DNA of 64,000 bases from Gammaproteobacteria bacterium (GCA_018820765.1 JAHJNN010000008.1:248001-312000); one strand, 5' to 3'; shown: positions 43,633-52,153, numbered from the stretch's first letter. The notes: generated by a model from the sequence alone, not told the origin. Numbers and translations: made by a program.

Positions 43633-44028
43633 ATGATGGAACTGTCCCTTACGCCTGCCGCCGAGAAGTTCGTGCGCCGCATGGTCCGTTTCAGCAGCGC
43701 CGGCGAGAGCGGCGGCTTCCGCCTGACGGTGAGCGCCGGCGGCTGCTCCGGGCTGGCCTCCGAATTCACCGTGGAGTCGGTGCCGCAGCCCGGCGATGCG
43801 GTGGTCGAGGTCAACGGCGTCAAGCTCTTCCTGCCGGCGGAAAGCCGCCTGCTGCTGCAAGGCGCGACCATCGATTTCACGGATACGCCGACCAACAGCG
43901 GGCTGACTTTCGTCACGCCGAATTCGCCGTCCTGCGCCTGCAGCAGTTCCAGCAGCAGCGGGGTGTCCAGCATCGACATCTCCGGCATCGGCCACGGCCA
44001 CAGCCACAGCCACAGCCACAAGCATTGA
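43633..44028 (+). CDS. HesB/IscA-like Fe-S assembly protein with Ser/His-rich tail
   Basis: RLTVSAGGCSGLASEFTVE; tail PSCACSSSSSSGVSSIDISGIGHGHSHSHSHKH. Confidence 0.88.
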   Translation: MMELSLTPAAEKFVRRMVRFSSAGESGGFRLTVSAGGCSGLASEFTVESVPQPGDAVVEVNGVKLFLPAESRLLLQGATIDFTDTPTNSGLTFVTPNSPSCACSSSSSSGVSSIDISGIGHGHSHSHSHKH

Positions 44029-44047
44029 GGCGAGGAAGGGTGAGGTC

Positions 44048-44614
44048 ATGGCGGATCAATGTGCAACGGAGGGCGGAATCGTGACGGCAATCCCCGCCGT
44101 GCCCGCGGACATGGATCCCGAATGGCTGGAGCGCGCCTGCCTCGGCGGCCACCTGCCGCAACCGGTCGAGCAGCACCTGCACCTGGCCGGCCTCAACTAC
44201 CAGAACGACGAGATCGCCGAACGCCATCTGTTCCAGGCGCAGGCCCTGGCACCCGGCCACGCCGCCGTGCTGATCGCGCTGTACCGCTTCTATTTCTACA
44301 AGGGGCGGCTCGCCGATGCGCTCGAAGTGGCCGAGCGCTGCCTCGTCAAGGCTGCGCGCGACAACCGCCTGAACGAGGACTGGCGCCGCGTGCGGCAGGG
44401 CGATGCGCAATTCGGCAGCTACGACGCCATCCTGCCGCGCTTCTACCTGTTCACCCTGAAGGCCTGGGGCTACCTGCAGATGCGCCTGGGCCGGCTGGAG
44501 GAAAGCCATGCCGCGCTGACCAAGATGCTGGAACTCGACCCGAGCGACAAGCTGAACGCCACGGTGCTGCTCAAGGTGCTGGCCCGCCACGGTCAGGAGG
44601 ACGAGGATGAGTGA
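44048..44614 (+). CDS. TPR-like nif-associated protein
   Basis: TPR-like helical repeats (NDEIAERHLFQAQALAPGHAAVLIALYRFYFYKGRLADALEVAERCL); gene order in nif cluster. Confidence 0.7.
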   Translation: MADQCATEGGIVTAIPAVPADMDPEWLERACLGGHLPQPVEQHLHLAGLNYQNDEIAERHLFQAQALAPGHAAVLIALYRFYFYKGRLADALEVAERCLVKAARDNRLNEDWRRVRQGDAQFGSYDAILPRFYLFTLKAWGYLQMRLGRLEESHAALTKMLELDPSDKLNATVLLKVLARHGQEDEDE

Positions 44615-45416
44615 GCCGATCTTGAACGAGTTGGGCCCGCCCGTCGACTGGCAAGGCAGCGCGGTGGACTGCGCCGGTTGTTCCTGCCGCGACCTGCTGG
44701 CACAGCAACGCTGCCGCGTCGGGCATGCCTGCGTGCACGACCGCTACGCCAAGCGCATCGACCGCTTCTTCACCTGGAATCCGGAGCGGGCCAAGGATTT
44801 CCTCGCCCATCCCTATTTTGAAGTGCGCGCGGTGGCGGCCAAACACGTGGACGTGTTCCACCTGCCGCAGCTGACCCTCGACCCGGACGAGACCGTGCGC
44901 TGGAGCGCGGCGGTCAGGCTGCCCCCCAAGCATCTTTTGACGCTGGTGAGCGATCCGCACCGCGAGGTGCGGATACGGGTGGCGGCGCGCCTCGACCCCC
45001 ACGAACTGGACCTCATGATCCACGACCCGGACTACTACGTGCGGCAGGTGGTGGCGCGGCGCATCCCGGAAAACCTGCTGACCCTGATGATGAACGATGC
45101 GGATTCCACGGTCCGCTGCACGGTGGCGAGCCGCATCGACGAGACCTGGTTGTCGGCGATGGCAAAGGACGAAGATGCCGCCGTTCGCCGCGAAGCGGCC
45201 AAGCGCATGAAGGCGTGGCAATTGACCCTGCTGCTGGACGATCCGGATTGGCGCGTTCGCTACGAGGTGGCCAGCCGGGCCGAGCGCAGCCACCTGGGCC
45301 GGCTGGCCGACGACGAGGACGAACTCGTGCGGGGCGTCGCCCGCCTGCGCCTGGGCAAGGGCGCCGGGGATTTCCTCAGGCTGGTGGCGCAGAAGCCGGC
45401 GCTTCAGGCGTTTTAG
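44607..45416 (+). CDS. Leucine-rich-repeat-variant (LRV) protein with N-terminal Fe-S cluster motif
   Basis: CAGCSCRDLLAQQRCRVGHACVHDRYAKRIDRFF then ~8 LRV repeats (DPDETVRWSAAVRLP, DPHREVRIRVAARL...). Confidence 0.85.
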   Translation: MSEPILNELGPPVDWQGSAVDCAGCSCRDLLAQQRCRVGHACVHDRYAKRIDRFFTWNPERAKDFLAHPYFEVRAVAAKHVDVFHLPQLTLDPDETVRWSAAVRLPPKHLLTLVSDPHREVRIRVAARLDPHELDLMIHDPDYYVRQVVARRIPENLLTLMMNDADSTVRCTVASRIDETWLSAMAKDEDAAVRREAAKRMKAWQLTLLLDDPDWRVRYEVASRAERSHLGRLADDEDELVRGVARLRLGKGAGDFLRLVAQKPALQAF

Positions 45417-45440
45417 CAATCAGATTTCAGGAGTCGAAAA

Positions 45441-45743
45441 ATGGCCAAGATCAGTCGTGACAGTGACATCGTGGAAATCACCGCTGACCCGATATTCGAT
45501 TTCGGGGCGAAGGTGAAGTCCATCAAGACGGTGCGCAACGACGGCACCTATGCCGGCAAGGACATCGGCGAAGTCCTGGTGAAGAAAGGCGACATCGGCT
45601 ACGTCACCAGCATCGGCACCTTTCTGCAGCAGTTCTACATCTACGCCGTCGACTTCGTCGACACCGGCCATCGCGTCGGCATGCGCGGCAAGGAGCTGGA
45701 AGCCGTCGTGAACGAACCGGCGCGCAGCGAGGAGGCAGCATGA
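45441..45743 (+). CDS. nifZ: NifZ (copy 1)
   Basis: FDFGAKVKSIKTVRNDGTYAGKDIGEVLVKKGDIGYVTSIGTFLQQFYIYAVDFVDTGHRVGMRGKELE. Confidence 0.9.
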   Translation: MAKISRDSDIVEITADPIFDFGAKVKSIKTVRNDGTYAGKDIGEVLVKKGDIGYVTSIGTFLQQFYIYAVDFVDTGHRVGMRGKELEAVVNEPARSEEAA

Positions 45744-45979
45744 TCGAGCCGCGCGAAGCGAAATACCAATGGGGCCAGCGCATTGTGGCGATGGTCGATC
45801 TGTTCAACGACGGCAGCTATCCGGACCGCGAGCCGGAGTCCCTGCTGGTGAGCAACGGCACGCCGGGGGAAATCGTCAATGTGGGATATCACGAGGAGCT
45901 CAACCTGCCTGTCTACCTGGTTGAATTCCAGGAGGGCGGCGTGGTGGGCTGCCTTGAGGAAGAAATCACGCCGGCCTGA
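45740..45979 (+). CDS. nifZ: NifZ-like protein (copy 2)
   Basis: YQWGQRIVAMVDLFNDGSYPDREPESLLVSNGTPGEIVNVGYHEELNLPVYLVEF; 4-bp overlap with copy 1. Confidence 0.82.
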   Translation: MIEPREAKYQWGQRIVAMVDLFNDGSYPDREPESLLVSNGTPGEIVNVGYHEELNLPVYLVEFQEGGVVGCLEEEITPA

Positions 45980-46011
45980 ATGGCTGGCATTAGGGAAAGC
46001 CTGGGCAAGTT

Positions 46012-46097
46012 GTCATTGCAAGGAGCGCAGCGACGCGGCAAACCAGAAGTGTGCGATTAATCAATGCACTGGATTGCCGCGCTTCGCTCGCAATGAC
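46012..46097. repeat. Dispersed inverted repeat
   Basis: gtcattgcaaggagcgcagcgacgcggcaaaccag...ctggattgccgcgcttcgctcgcaatgac; related to 59538. Confidence 0.85.
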
Positions 46098-46103
46098 AAG
46101 GAT

Positions 46104-46475
46104 ATGGACAGGACTTCCTTAGCGAATGCGGAGCGGAACATGGGCAGACCTGGCTGCATGCATCCGAACGATGTGGATCGCAAGCGCATCGAGCGTGCGC
46201 TGGACGCGCGTGCACGCTACCGCTACGTCAGCCCGGAAGTGCGGGCGGAAGAGGGCGGCTACCGGATACAGAGCCCCTGCTGCTCGCGCAATGTCGACCA
46301 GTCCGGCGGCGTGATCGATATCGCGCGGCTGGAATATGTCAGCGCGTTGCAGGCGTGGCATTTGTTCCGCAAGGATCATGCACGGCGCGCCTGGCAGTTT
46401 CACGGAGCGTTCGGCGCCTTGGGCGAACTGCTGCAATTTTTGAATCAGGACCCGGATCGGATTTTTTGGCAATGA
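46104..46475 (+). CDS. nif-associated conserved protein (DUF3024-like)
   Basis: CMHPNDVDRKRIERALDARARYRYVSPEVRAEEGGYRIQSPCCSRNVDQSGGVIDIARLEY; overlaps nifS start; start may be 46140. Confidence 0.65.
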   Translation: MDRTSLANAERNMGRPGCMHPNDVDRKRIERALDARARYRYVSPEVRAEEGGYRIQSPCCSRNVDQSGGVIDIARLEYVSALQAWHLFRKDHARRAWQFHGAFGALGELLQFLNQDPDRIFWQ

Positions 46476-47623
46476 CGGACCACGACAGCATCTATCTGGA
46501 CAACAACGCCACCACGGCGCTGGCGCCCGCGTGCGTCGAGCCGGTGATGGCCTGCCTGCGCGACGTCTACGGCAATCCGTCCAGCAAGCACGCCGCCGGC
46601 ATCCGCGCCAAGGAACAGCTGGAACAGGCGCGCGCCTCGGTGGCGCGGCTGCTGAATGCGGCGCCGGCCGAAATCGTGTTCACCGCCAACGGCACCGAGT
46701 CCAACCACCTGGCGATCCGCGGCGCGCTGGCGGCGCGACCCGGCAAGTCCCATGTGGTGGTCAGCGCGGTGGAGCATCCGTCCACCCTGAGCTTGCTGTC
46801 CCATCTGCAGGCCGAAGGCGTGCGCGTCACGCAGCTGCCGGTCGACCGGGAAGGCAGGCTCGACCTCGCGGCCCTCGAACGCGCGATCACGCCGGACACC
46901 GCGCTGGTCTCGCTGATGTGGGCCAACAACGAAACCGGCGTGCTGTTTCCGATTGTGGACGCGGCGCGCATCGCCCAATCGAAAGGCGCGCTGTTCCACA
47001 CCGATGCGGTGCAGGCTGCGGGCAAGATTCCGCTCGACCTGGCGCAGGTGCCGGTCGACCTGCTGTCGCTGTCCGGGCACAAGTTCCACGCGCCCAAGGG
47101 CGTCGGCGCCCTGTTCGTGCGCAAGGGCCTGACGCTGCAGCCCATGCTGTTCGGCCACCAGGAACGCAGGCGGCGCGGCGGCACCGAGAACGTCCCGGCC
47201 ATCGTCGGCATGGGCCTCACCTGCGAACTCGCGGCCGGCGAACTGGACGCCAAGGCCGCGGCCATGGCCGCCCTGCGTGACCGCCTCGAATCCGGCGTGC
47301 TGATGCGCATCCCCGGCGCCACCGTCAACGGCGGCACGGCGCCGCGGGTGACCAACACCAGTAGCGTGCGCTTCGGCGAGCTGGAGGCCGAGGCCATCCT
47401 CGACAAGCTCGATAAAGCCGGCATCTGCGCCTCGTCCGGCGCCGCGTGCACCGCCGGCGGCAGCGCGCCGTCGCACGTGCTGGTCGCCATGGGGCTGAGC
47501 GACGCGCAAGCGCTGGCGACGATCCGGTTTTCGTTGAGCCGCTACACGACCGAAGCGGAAATCGACCACGTCCTCGACGTGCTGGCTTCCATTCATAAAC
47601 GCATGACCGCCGAGGCAGCGTGA
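46472..47623 (+). CDS. nifS: Cysteine desulfurase NifS
   Basis: YLDNNATTALAPACVEPV; LSGHKFHAPKGVGALFVRKG; SSGAACTAGGSAPSHVL. Confidence 0.96.
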   Translation: MTDHDSIYLDNNATTALAPACVEPVMACLRDVYGNPSSKHAAGIRAKEQLEQARASVARLLNAAPAEIVFTANGTESNHLAIRGALAARPGKSHVVVSAVEHPSTLSLLSHLQAEGVRVTQLPVDREGRLDLAALERAITPDTALVSLMWANNETGVLFPIVDAARIAQSKGALFHTDAVQAAGKIPLDLAQVPVDLLSLSGHKFHAPKGVGALFVRKGLTLQPMLFGHQERRRRGGTENVPAIVGMGLTCELAAGELDAKAAAMAALRDRLESGVLMRIPGATVNGGTAPRVTNTSSVRFGELEAEAILDKLDKAGICASSGAACTAGGSAPSHVLVAMGLSDAQALATIRFSLSRYTTEAEIDHVLDVLASIHKRMTAEAA

Positions 47624-47650
47624 AGCGCTCGCAAACCAAAGGGAAACACC

Positions 47651-47866
47651 ATGAAGATCATGATCAGAAAAGACGCCCAGGGAATCCTGTCCGCCTATGT
47701 GCCGAAGAAGGACCTGGAGGAGCCTATCGTCTCCATGGAGCAGGCCGGCATGTGGGGTGGCATCGTCACGCTGGCCAACGGCTGGCGCCTGGAACTGCCG
47801 GAGATGGCGGCGGAAACGACCCTGCCGATCACGGTGGACGCGCGCCGGCTGGGAGAGGCGGCATGA
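47651..47866 (+). CDS. nifT: NifT
   Basis: MKIMIRKDAQGILSAYVPKKDLEEPIVSMEQAGMWGGIVTLANGWRLELPEM. Confidence 0.94.
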   Translation: MKIMIRKDAQGILSAYVPKKDLEEPIVSMEQAGMWGGIVTLANGWRLELPEMAAETTLPITVDARRLGEAA

Positions 47867-48120
47867 TCAGCCCCGACGATCTCGCCCGCATCGACGATCT
47901 GCTGGTGGCGCCGCCGGCGGGCAATCCGCTCGCGGAATTCCGCTCCCGCTTTCCGGGCCTGTCGCTGACGCGTTGCGACGCCGGGGATATGAGCAGCGAG
48001 CAGGTGTTTCGCGAATACCCGCAGTTCAAGCTGTACCTAGTGGACGGTCGCGATCACTGCTGGCACATCACGAACGACCCCGCTGCCGCCACCGGCATCG
48101 TCGTCGCCACACTCAACTAG
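47863..48120 (+). CDS. nif-associated small hypothetical protein
   Basis: 85 aa, 4-bp overlap with nifT: MISPDDLARIDDLLVAPPAGNPLAEFRSRFPGLSLTRCDAGDM. Confidence 0.7.
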   Translation: MISPDDLARIDDLLVAPPAGNPLAEFRSRFPGLSLTRCDAGDMSSEQVFREYPQFKLYLVDGRDHCWHITNDPAAATGIVVATLN

Positions 48121-48128
48121 GACACGCC

Positions 48129-49280
48129 ATGAGCGAAGGCTGGATTCCCCTTTCCGACCCCGACATCAGCCTGCTGGAACTGGAGGCGGTCGCCGACGTG
48201 CTGCAATCGCCGCGCCTGAGCCAGGGCCCGGCGGTGGCGGCCTTCGAGTCCGGCTTTGCCGCCTACACCGACCGCAAGCACGGCGTGGCAACGGCCAGCG
48301 GCACCCTGGGGCTGCTGCTGGCGCTGAAGGCGATGGGCATCGGCCCCGGCGACGAGGTCATCGCCTCGCCCTACAGCTGGCACCAGATCGCGCATGCCAT
48401 CGCGCTGGCCGGTGCAACGCCCGTGTTCGCCGACATCGACTACTGGTCGGGCACGCTGGCGCCGGACAAGGTCGAAGCCAAGATCACCCCCCACACCCGC
48501 GCCATCCTCGCCGGCAACACCAACGGCCATCCCGCGCCGTGGTCGGCGCTGCGCGACATCGCCACGCGCCATGGCCTGCGCCTGATCGAGGACTCCACCG
48601 AGGCCATCGGCTCCACCTACCAGGGGCGCCGGGTGGGCGGCTTCGGCGATGTTGCGATATTCGATTTTTCCCAGCCCGGCCCGCTGACCTGCGGCGAGGG
48701 CGGCATGGTGGTGACCGACGATGCCGACCTGGCGAGCACGTTGCGCTACCTGCGCAGCCGCAAGCTGGACGACCGTTTCTCCATCGTGATCGGCGGCATG
48801 CTGCCGTACCAGGCGGGCATGAACGAGATGACCGCGGCGCTCGGCCTCACCCAGTTGCAGCGCATCGACCAGATCCTCGACCGCCGCAAGGGCATCGAGC
48901 AGCTCTACTACGACTACGTGAAATCCTTCGAAGGCCTGAAGGACCCCTACATCGGGCCGGACGTCACCGAAGTGCACTGGTTCCTCTACCTGGTGCACCT
49001 GGGCACGCGCTTCACCAAAAGCAGCCGCGACGCCATCGTCAACGATCTCGCCACCGAGAAGATCGAGGCCGCGGCCTACTGCCAGCCGCAGCACCTGCAG
49101 GCGTTTTATACGAATCTGGGCTATCGCAAGGGCGATTTCAAAGTCACCGAAAAGGTGGCCGACCGCATCATCGCGCTGCCGTTCCACGCGCACCTGAGCG
49201 AAGACCAGATCGGTTTCATCGTGCAGACCGCCAAGGATGCGTCGATCAACATCGGCGCCGGCTCGGCGATTTACCTCTAG
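48129..49280 (+). CDS. DegT/DnrJ/EryC1/StrS-fold protein in nif cluster
   Basis: IPLSDPDISLLELEAVADVLQSPRLSQGPAVAAFESGFAAYTDRKHGVATASGTLGLLLALKAMGIGPGDEVIASPYSWHQ; LTCGEGGMVVTDD. Confidence 0.88.
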   Translation: MSEGWIPLSDPDISLLELEAVADVLQSPRLSQGPAVAAFESGFAAYTDRKHGVATASGTLGLLLALKAMGIGPGDEVIASPYSWHQIAHAIALAGATPVFADIDYWSGTLAPDKVEAKITPHTRAILAGNTNGHPAPWSALRDIATRHGLRLIEDSTEAIGSTYQGRRVGGFGDVAIFDFSQPGPLTCGEGGMVVTDDADLASTLRYLRSRKLDDRFSIVIGGMLPYQAGMNEMTAALGLTQLQRIDQILDRRKGIEQLYYDYVKSFEGLKDPYIGPDVTEVHWFLYLVHLGTRFTKSSRDAIVNDLATEKIEAAAYCQPQHLQAFYTNLGYRKGDFKVTEKVADRIIALPFHAHLSEDQIGFIVQTAKDASINIGAGSAIYL

Positions 49281-49310
49281 GGCACGTCGGCACTGATTTT
49301 TACGCCCTAG
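49277..49310. repeat. 34-bp mini-copy related to the 34833-35118 element
   Basis: CTAGGGCACGTCGGCACTGATTTTTACGCCCTAG; first 24 nt match the 33-bp TIR except for transitions; last 9 nt match the other end. Confidence 0.55.
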
Positions 49311-49354
49311 CCATGACTTATTTACGACTCACCAAGCACCCAAGGAGCAATGCA

Positions 49355-49642
49355 ATGCCAATGTTGACCATCCAGCCTTCAGGCAAAACCGTTCAAGCCG
49401 CCGAAGGCATGAGCATCCTCGAAGCCCTGCTCGCCGCCGGCGAACCCATCGCGCACAAATGCGAAGCCAAGGCCGAATGCGGTTCCTGCCACATCTTCGT
49501 CGTTGAAGGGCGCAAGACCCTGTCCAAAACCCAGCGTGCCGAGAATGAAAGACTCGATGCCATCGTCGGCGTCAGCTCGAATTCGCGCCTGGCCTGTCAG
49601 GCCAAGATCGGCACCGAGAACGTGACAGTGGAATTGCTGTAA
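49355..49642 (+). CDS. 2Fe-2S ferredoxin
   Basis: HKCEAKAECGSCHIFVVEGRKTLSK...SRLACQAKI. Confidence 0.9.
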   Translation: MPMLTIQPSGKTVQAAEGMSILEALLAAGEPIAHKCEAKAECGSCHIFVVEGRKTLSKTQRAENERLDAIVGVSSNSRLACQAKIGTENVTVELL

Positions 49643-49684
49643 TTCGGTTTTTTCCTGTAAATCCATTGCTAAGGAGAGAGAGAA

Positions 49685-49897
49685 ATGGAAAACGATCAAG
49701 TCATGATCCACGTGCGCTTTGCCCCCAACGGCACGGTCACGGAAATCGGCGAACGCCCCACGGCGCTGAGCGCGCAGGACTGGTTCAACCTGCTCACCAG
49801 CGCCACCATCGACAACTACGAAACCCTGTCCGGCGGGCGCGCGCTGTTTCGCCTGCCGCGCCAGCAGGTCGACCAGCTGAAATCGTCAGCGACTTAA
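49685..49897 (+). CDS. nif-associated small hypothetical protein
   Basis: 70 aa after ggagagagagaa RBS; conserved gene order between ferredoxin and SIR2-like gene. Confidence 0.65.
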   Translation: MENDQVMIHVRFAPNGTVTEIGERPTALSAQDWFNLLTSATIDNYETLSGGRALFRLPRQQVDQLKSSAT

Positions 49898-49903
49898 GGA
49901 GAC

Positions 49904-50776
49904 ATGACCATGGACAAGATCGACGCACTGCTGAGCGAGATCACTTCGCACCTGGAAGAGGGCGGTGTCGTCCCCTATCTGGGGCCGGGGGTGCTCGATC
50001 TGGTTCCGGGCGGCAGCCCGGTTCCCAATTCGCCCGAAGCGCTGGTGAAACGGCTGGTGGCGAAATCGAGCGTGCCGTTCAAGATACGCGGCAACCTCAC
50101 CGCCGCCGCGCAGTACATCGAGAATTTCAAGCACCGCAAAACCCTGGTGGGGCACATGTCGGAAGCCTTTGCCGCCGAGGTTCCGCCCACCGTTCTGCAT
50201 GAATACCTGACCCGCATCGTGCGCAAGCCCTTGCTGATCGTCGACGCCTGGTACGACAACGCCATGGCCACCGCCCTGCAGTCGCGCAACCTGTGGGGGC
50301 AGCTGCAAGGCGTGAGCCAGTCCGAGCATTTCGGCACCTGGGTGCATTACTTCCGGCCCAACGGTATGCAGGCCGACCCGTTCGAAGCCGACACCTGGGA
50401 CACCCTGCTCTACAAACCCCTGGGCTCGATCGCCCCGGCCAAAAACTTCCTGGTGTCCGACACCGATTTCGTTGAAGTGCTCACCGAGATCGACATCCAG
50501 ACCCCGATCCCCGACATCGTCCAGCAGCTGCGCGCCGGCCGCCATTTCCTCTTTCTCGGCTGCCGCTTCCGCACCCAGCTGGAGCGCACCTTCGCACGCC
50601 AGATCATGAAGCGCTCTTCCGACACCCACTGGGCAGTGCTGCCGGGCGAACTCAGCCGCAACGAAGCGCGTTTCCTGGAAGAGCAGAACATCCGGCGCAT
50701 CGACATGCCGCTCGATGAATTCGTTCGGCTGCTGGCCGGCGAAGAACAGGCGGAGAAGATGGCCGTTGCCGTCTGA
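49904..50776 (+). CDS. SIR2-like domain protein in nif cluster
   Basis: SHLEEGGVVPYLGPGVLDLV (Rossmann-type start), PLLIVDAWYDNAMATAL, LYKPLGSIAPAKNFLVSDTDFVE, ALRAGRHFLFLGCRFR-like C-terminal segment. Confidence 0.7.
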   Translation: MTMDKIDALLSEITSHLEEGGVVPYLGPGVLDLVPGGSPVPNSPEALVKRLVAKSSVPFKIRGNLTAAAQYIENFKHRKTLVGHMSEAFAAEVPPTVLHEYLTRIVRKPLLIVDAWYDNAMATALQSRNLWGQLQGVSQSEHFGTWVHYFRPNGMQADPFEADTWDTLLYKPLGSIAPAKNFLVSDTDFVEVLTEIDIQTPIPDIVQQLRAGRHFLFLGCRFRTQLERTFARQIMKRSSDTHWAVLPGELSRNEARFLEEQNIRRIDMPLDEFVRLLAGEEQAEKMAVAV

Positions 50777-50788
50777 TACGGTGCACCC

Positions 50789-50815
50789 GTCGAGACCGGT
50801 TTCGCTGGTCTCGAC
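50789..50815 (+). terminator. Hairpin after SIR2-like gene
   Basis: gtcgagaccggtttcgctggtctcgac; no long T-run. Confidence 0.4.
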
Positions 50816-50872
50816 GACATGCCCATGCTCTTGAAATTTCTGGATCACATGTCGCAGTAGTGTTGGCAGCAC

Positions 50873-50980
50873 GGGTGGCTGCGCGTCACCCTGCTTACCG
50901 ACCACAACGCTCTTTCCTCGCCTGCTTTCTACGACCGCGCAGGCTTCACCCGTTCATTGATGACTGTGCTGCGGTGCTAA
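50873..50980 (+). pseudogene. Possible GNAT acetyltransferase C-terminal remnant
   Basis: Reading ggg tgg ctg ...: GWLRVTLLTDHNALSSPAFYDRAGFTRSLMTVLRC*. Confidence 0.4.
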
Positions 50981-51141
50981 CCTGGGGCGGCATCGGGTTC
51001 GGGTGTGGCCGCATTCGGGCCATGAAGAGACGGTCCGGTTGCCTGCTATTAACCAGACGAAGTGCCGCTGTGGAGGCCTGTCCAAGACTTGAAGCGGCCA
51101 TTTAGGACTTCTTGGATGAATGGCCAGTCAATGGGGTTTAC

Positions 51142-51792
51142 TCAGTCTGATACTACCCGTACTACTGCCCCAGAATCGAAATTGCCCTCAATGACCATCA
51201 GAGGTTCATGCCAATAAGGCGAACCTTTAATCCTTACAATTTCGCGCCTGTCGCCTTTAGTCAGTTCGACTTCCACTTCGTTTACGTAATGTTTGCGACT
51301 TGATGCGTTCTTTACAAAAAAAGCGAATCTACCTGGCGCGTTCTTTGTCTCAACATCCTTCCCATATCTTGTGAATGAATAAGTATTCTTTCCGATAATT
51401 ACAACTGCATCCGCACGATCTTCTGGGATTACAGCTGGTGCGGGGAGATCTAGCGTATTGGTTGTTCGAAATGGCTCGGTATCTTGGGCACTCACACTAA
51501 CGTCAATCCTCGCGCTTAGCGCTTGGAACCTTGTTGAAATTTGGCGGATGCCAATCTCCCCTTGTTTTGAGGCTTGGATGAGATTAACTCCTTCTGAGGC
51601 AATGGTTACATCAAATTGCTTCTGCCCCTCTCCTGCAAAATTAATCGCAATTGGAACCGGGAGTCCAGCCGTTACCCTACCACCTGGCGTAGTCACAACA
51701 GGTTGTGCGAATGCTGTTGTTGTATATAGCCCGGCAACGATAATTAATGACACGAATTTCATAGTTGACCCTTTAGGGTTCAGTAGCAACAC
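51142..51792 (-). CDS. Exported hypothetical protein
   Basis: 216 aa with signal peptide MKFVSLIIVAGLYTTTAFAQ; AT-richer region. Confidence 0.6.
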   Translation of the reverse strand: MLLLNPKGSTMKFVSLIIVAGLYTTTAFAQPVVTTPGGRVTAGLPVPIAINFAGEGQKQFDVTIASEGVNLIQASKQGEIGIRQISTRFQALSARIDVSVSAQDTEPFRTTNTLDLPAPAVIPEDRADAVVIIGKNTYSFTRYGKDVETKNAPGRFAFFVKNASSRKHYVNEVEVELTKGDRREIVRIKGSPYWHEPLMVIEGNFDSGAVVRVVSD

Positions 51793-52153
51793 AATGATTT
51801 CCCTCCCATCGCCAATTGACGATGCGTTGATTTCTCACTTCGAAGGTCGTTTTACAATTCAAAGCCACGTTCATTGCAGGAGTTCCACCATACGCATTGG
51901 TAATGGCAGTGTTTCCAACGACAGTGGTATGCAAGGTAGGAGCCCCGCCCGGAAGAAACATGTTTCCTGAACGCTGATACGTTAGAAAACGTACCCCAGT
52001 TGTTTCGTAGACGCTGAGCGGGGGGCCCCACGACTGGACAAGGTCAAGTTCGGGTCGCCCAATCCAATCATTCAGATTTTTTTCGTAATTAGCCGTTGTG
52101 GCACATCCAGCAAGCCCAAGAAGGTAAACAACGGGGATTAAAAATTTTCTCAT
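51773..52153 (-). CDS. Small lipoprotein
   Basis: MRKFLIPVVYLLGLAGCATTANYEKNLNDWIGRPELDLVQSWGPPLSVYET lipobox. Confidence 0.65.
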   Translation of the reverse strand: MRKFLIPVVYLLGLAGCATTANYEKNLNDWIGRPELDLVQSWGPPLSVYETTGVRFLTYQRSGNMFLPGGAPTLHTTVVGNTAITNAYGGTPAMNVALNCKTTFEVRNQRIVNWRWEGNHCVATEP

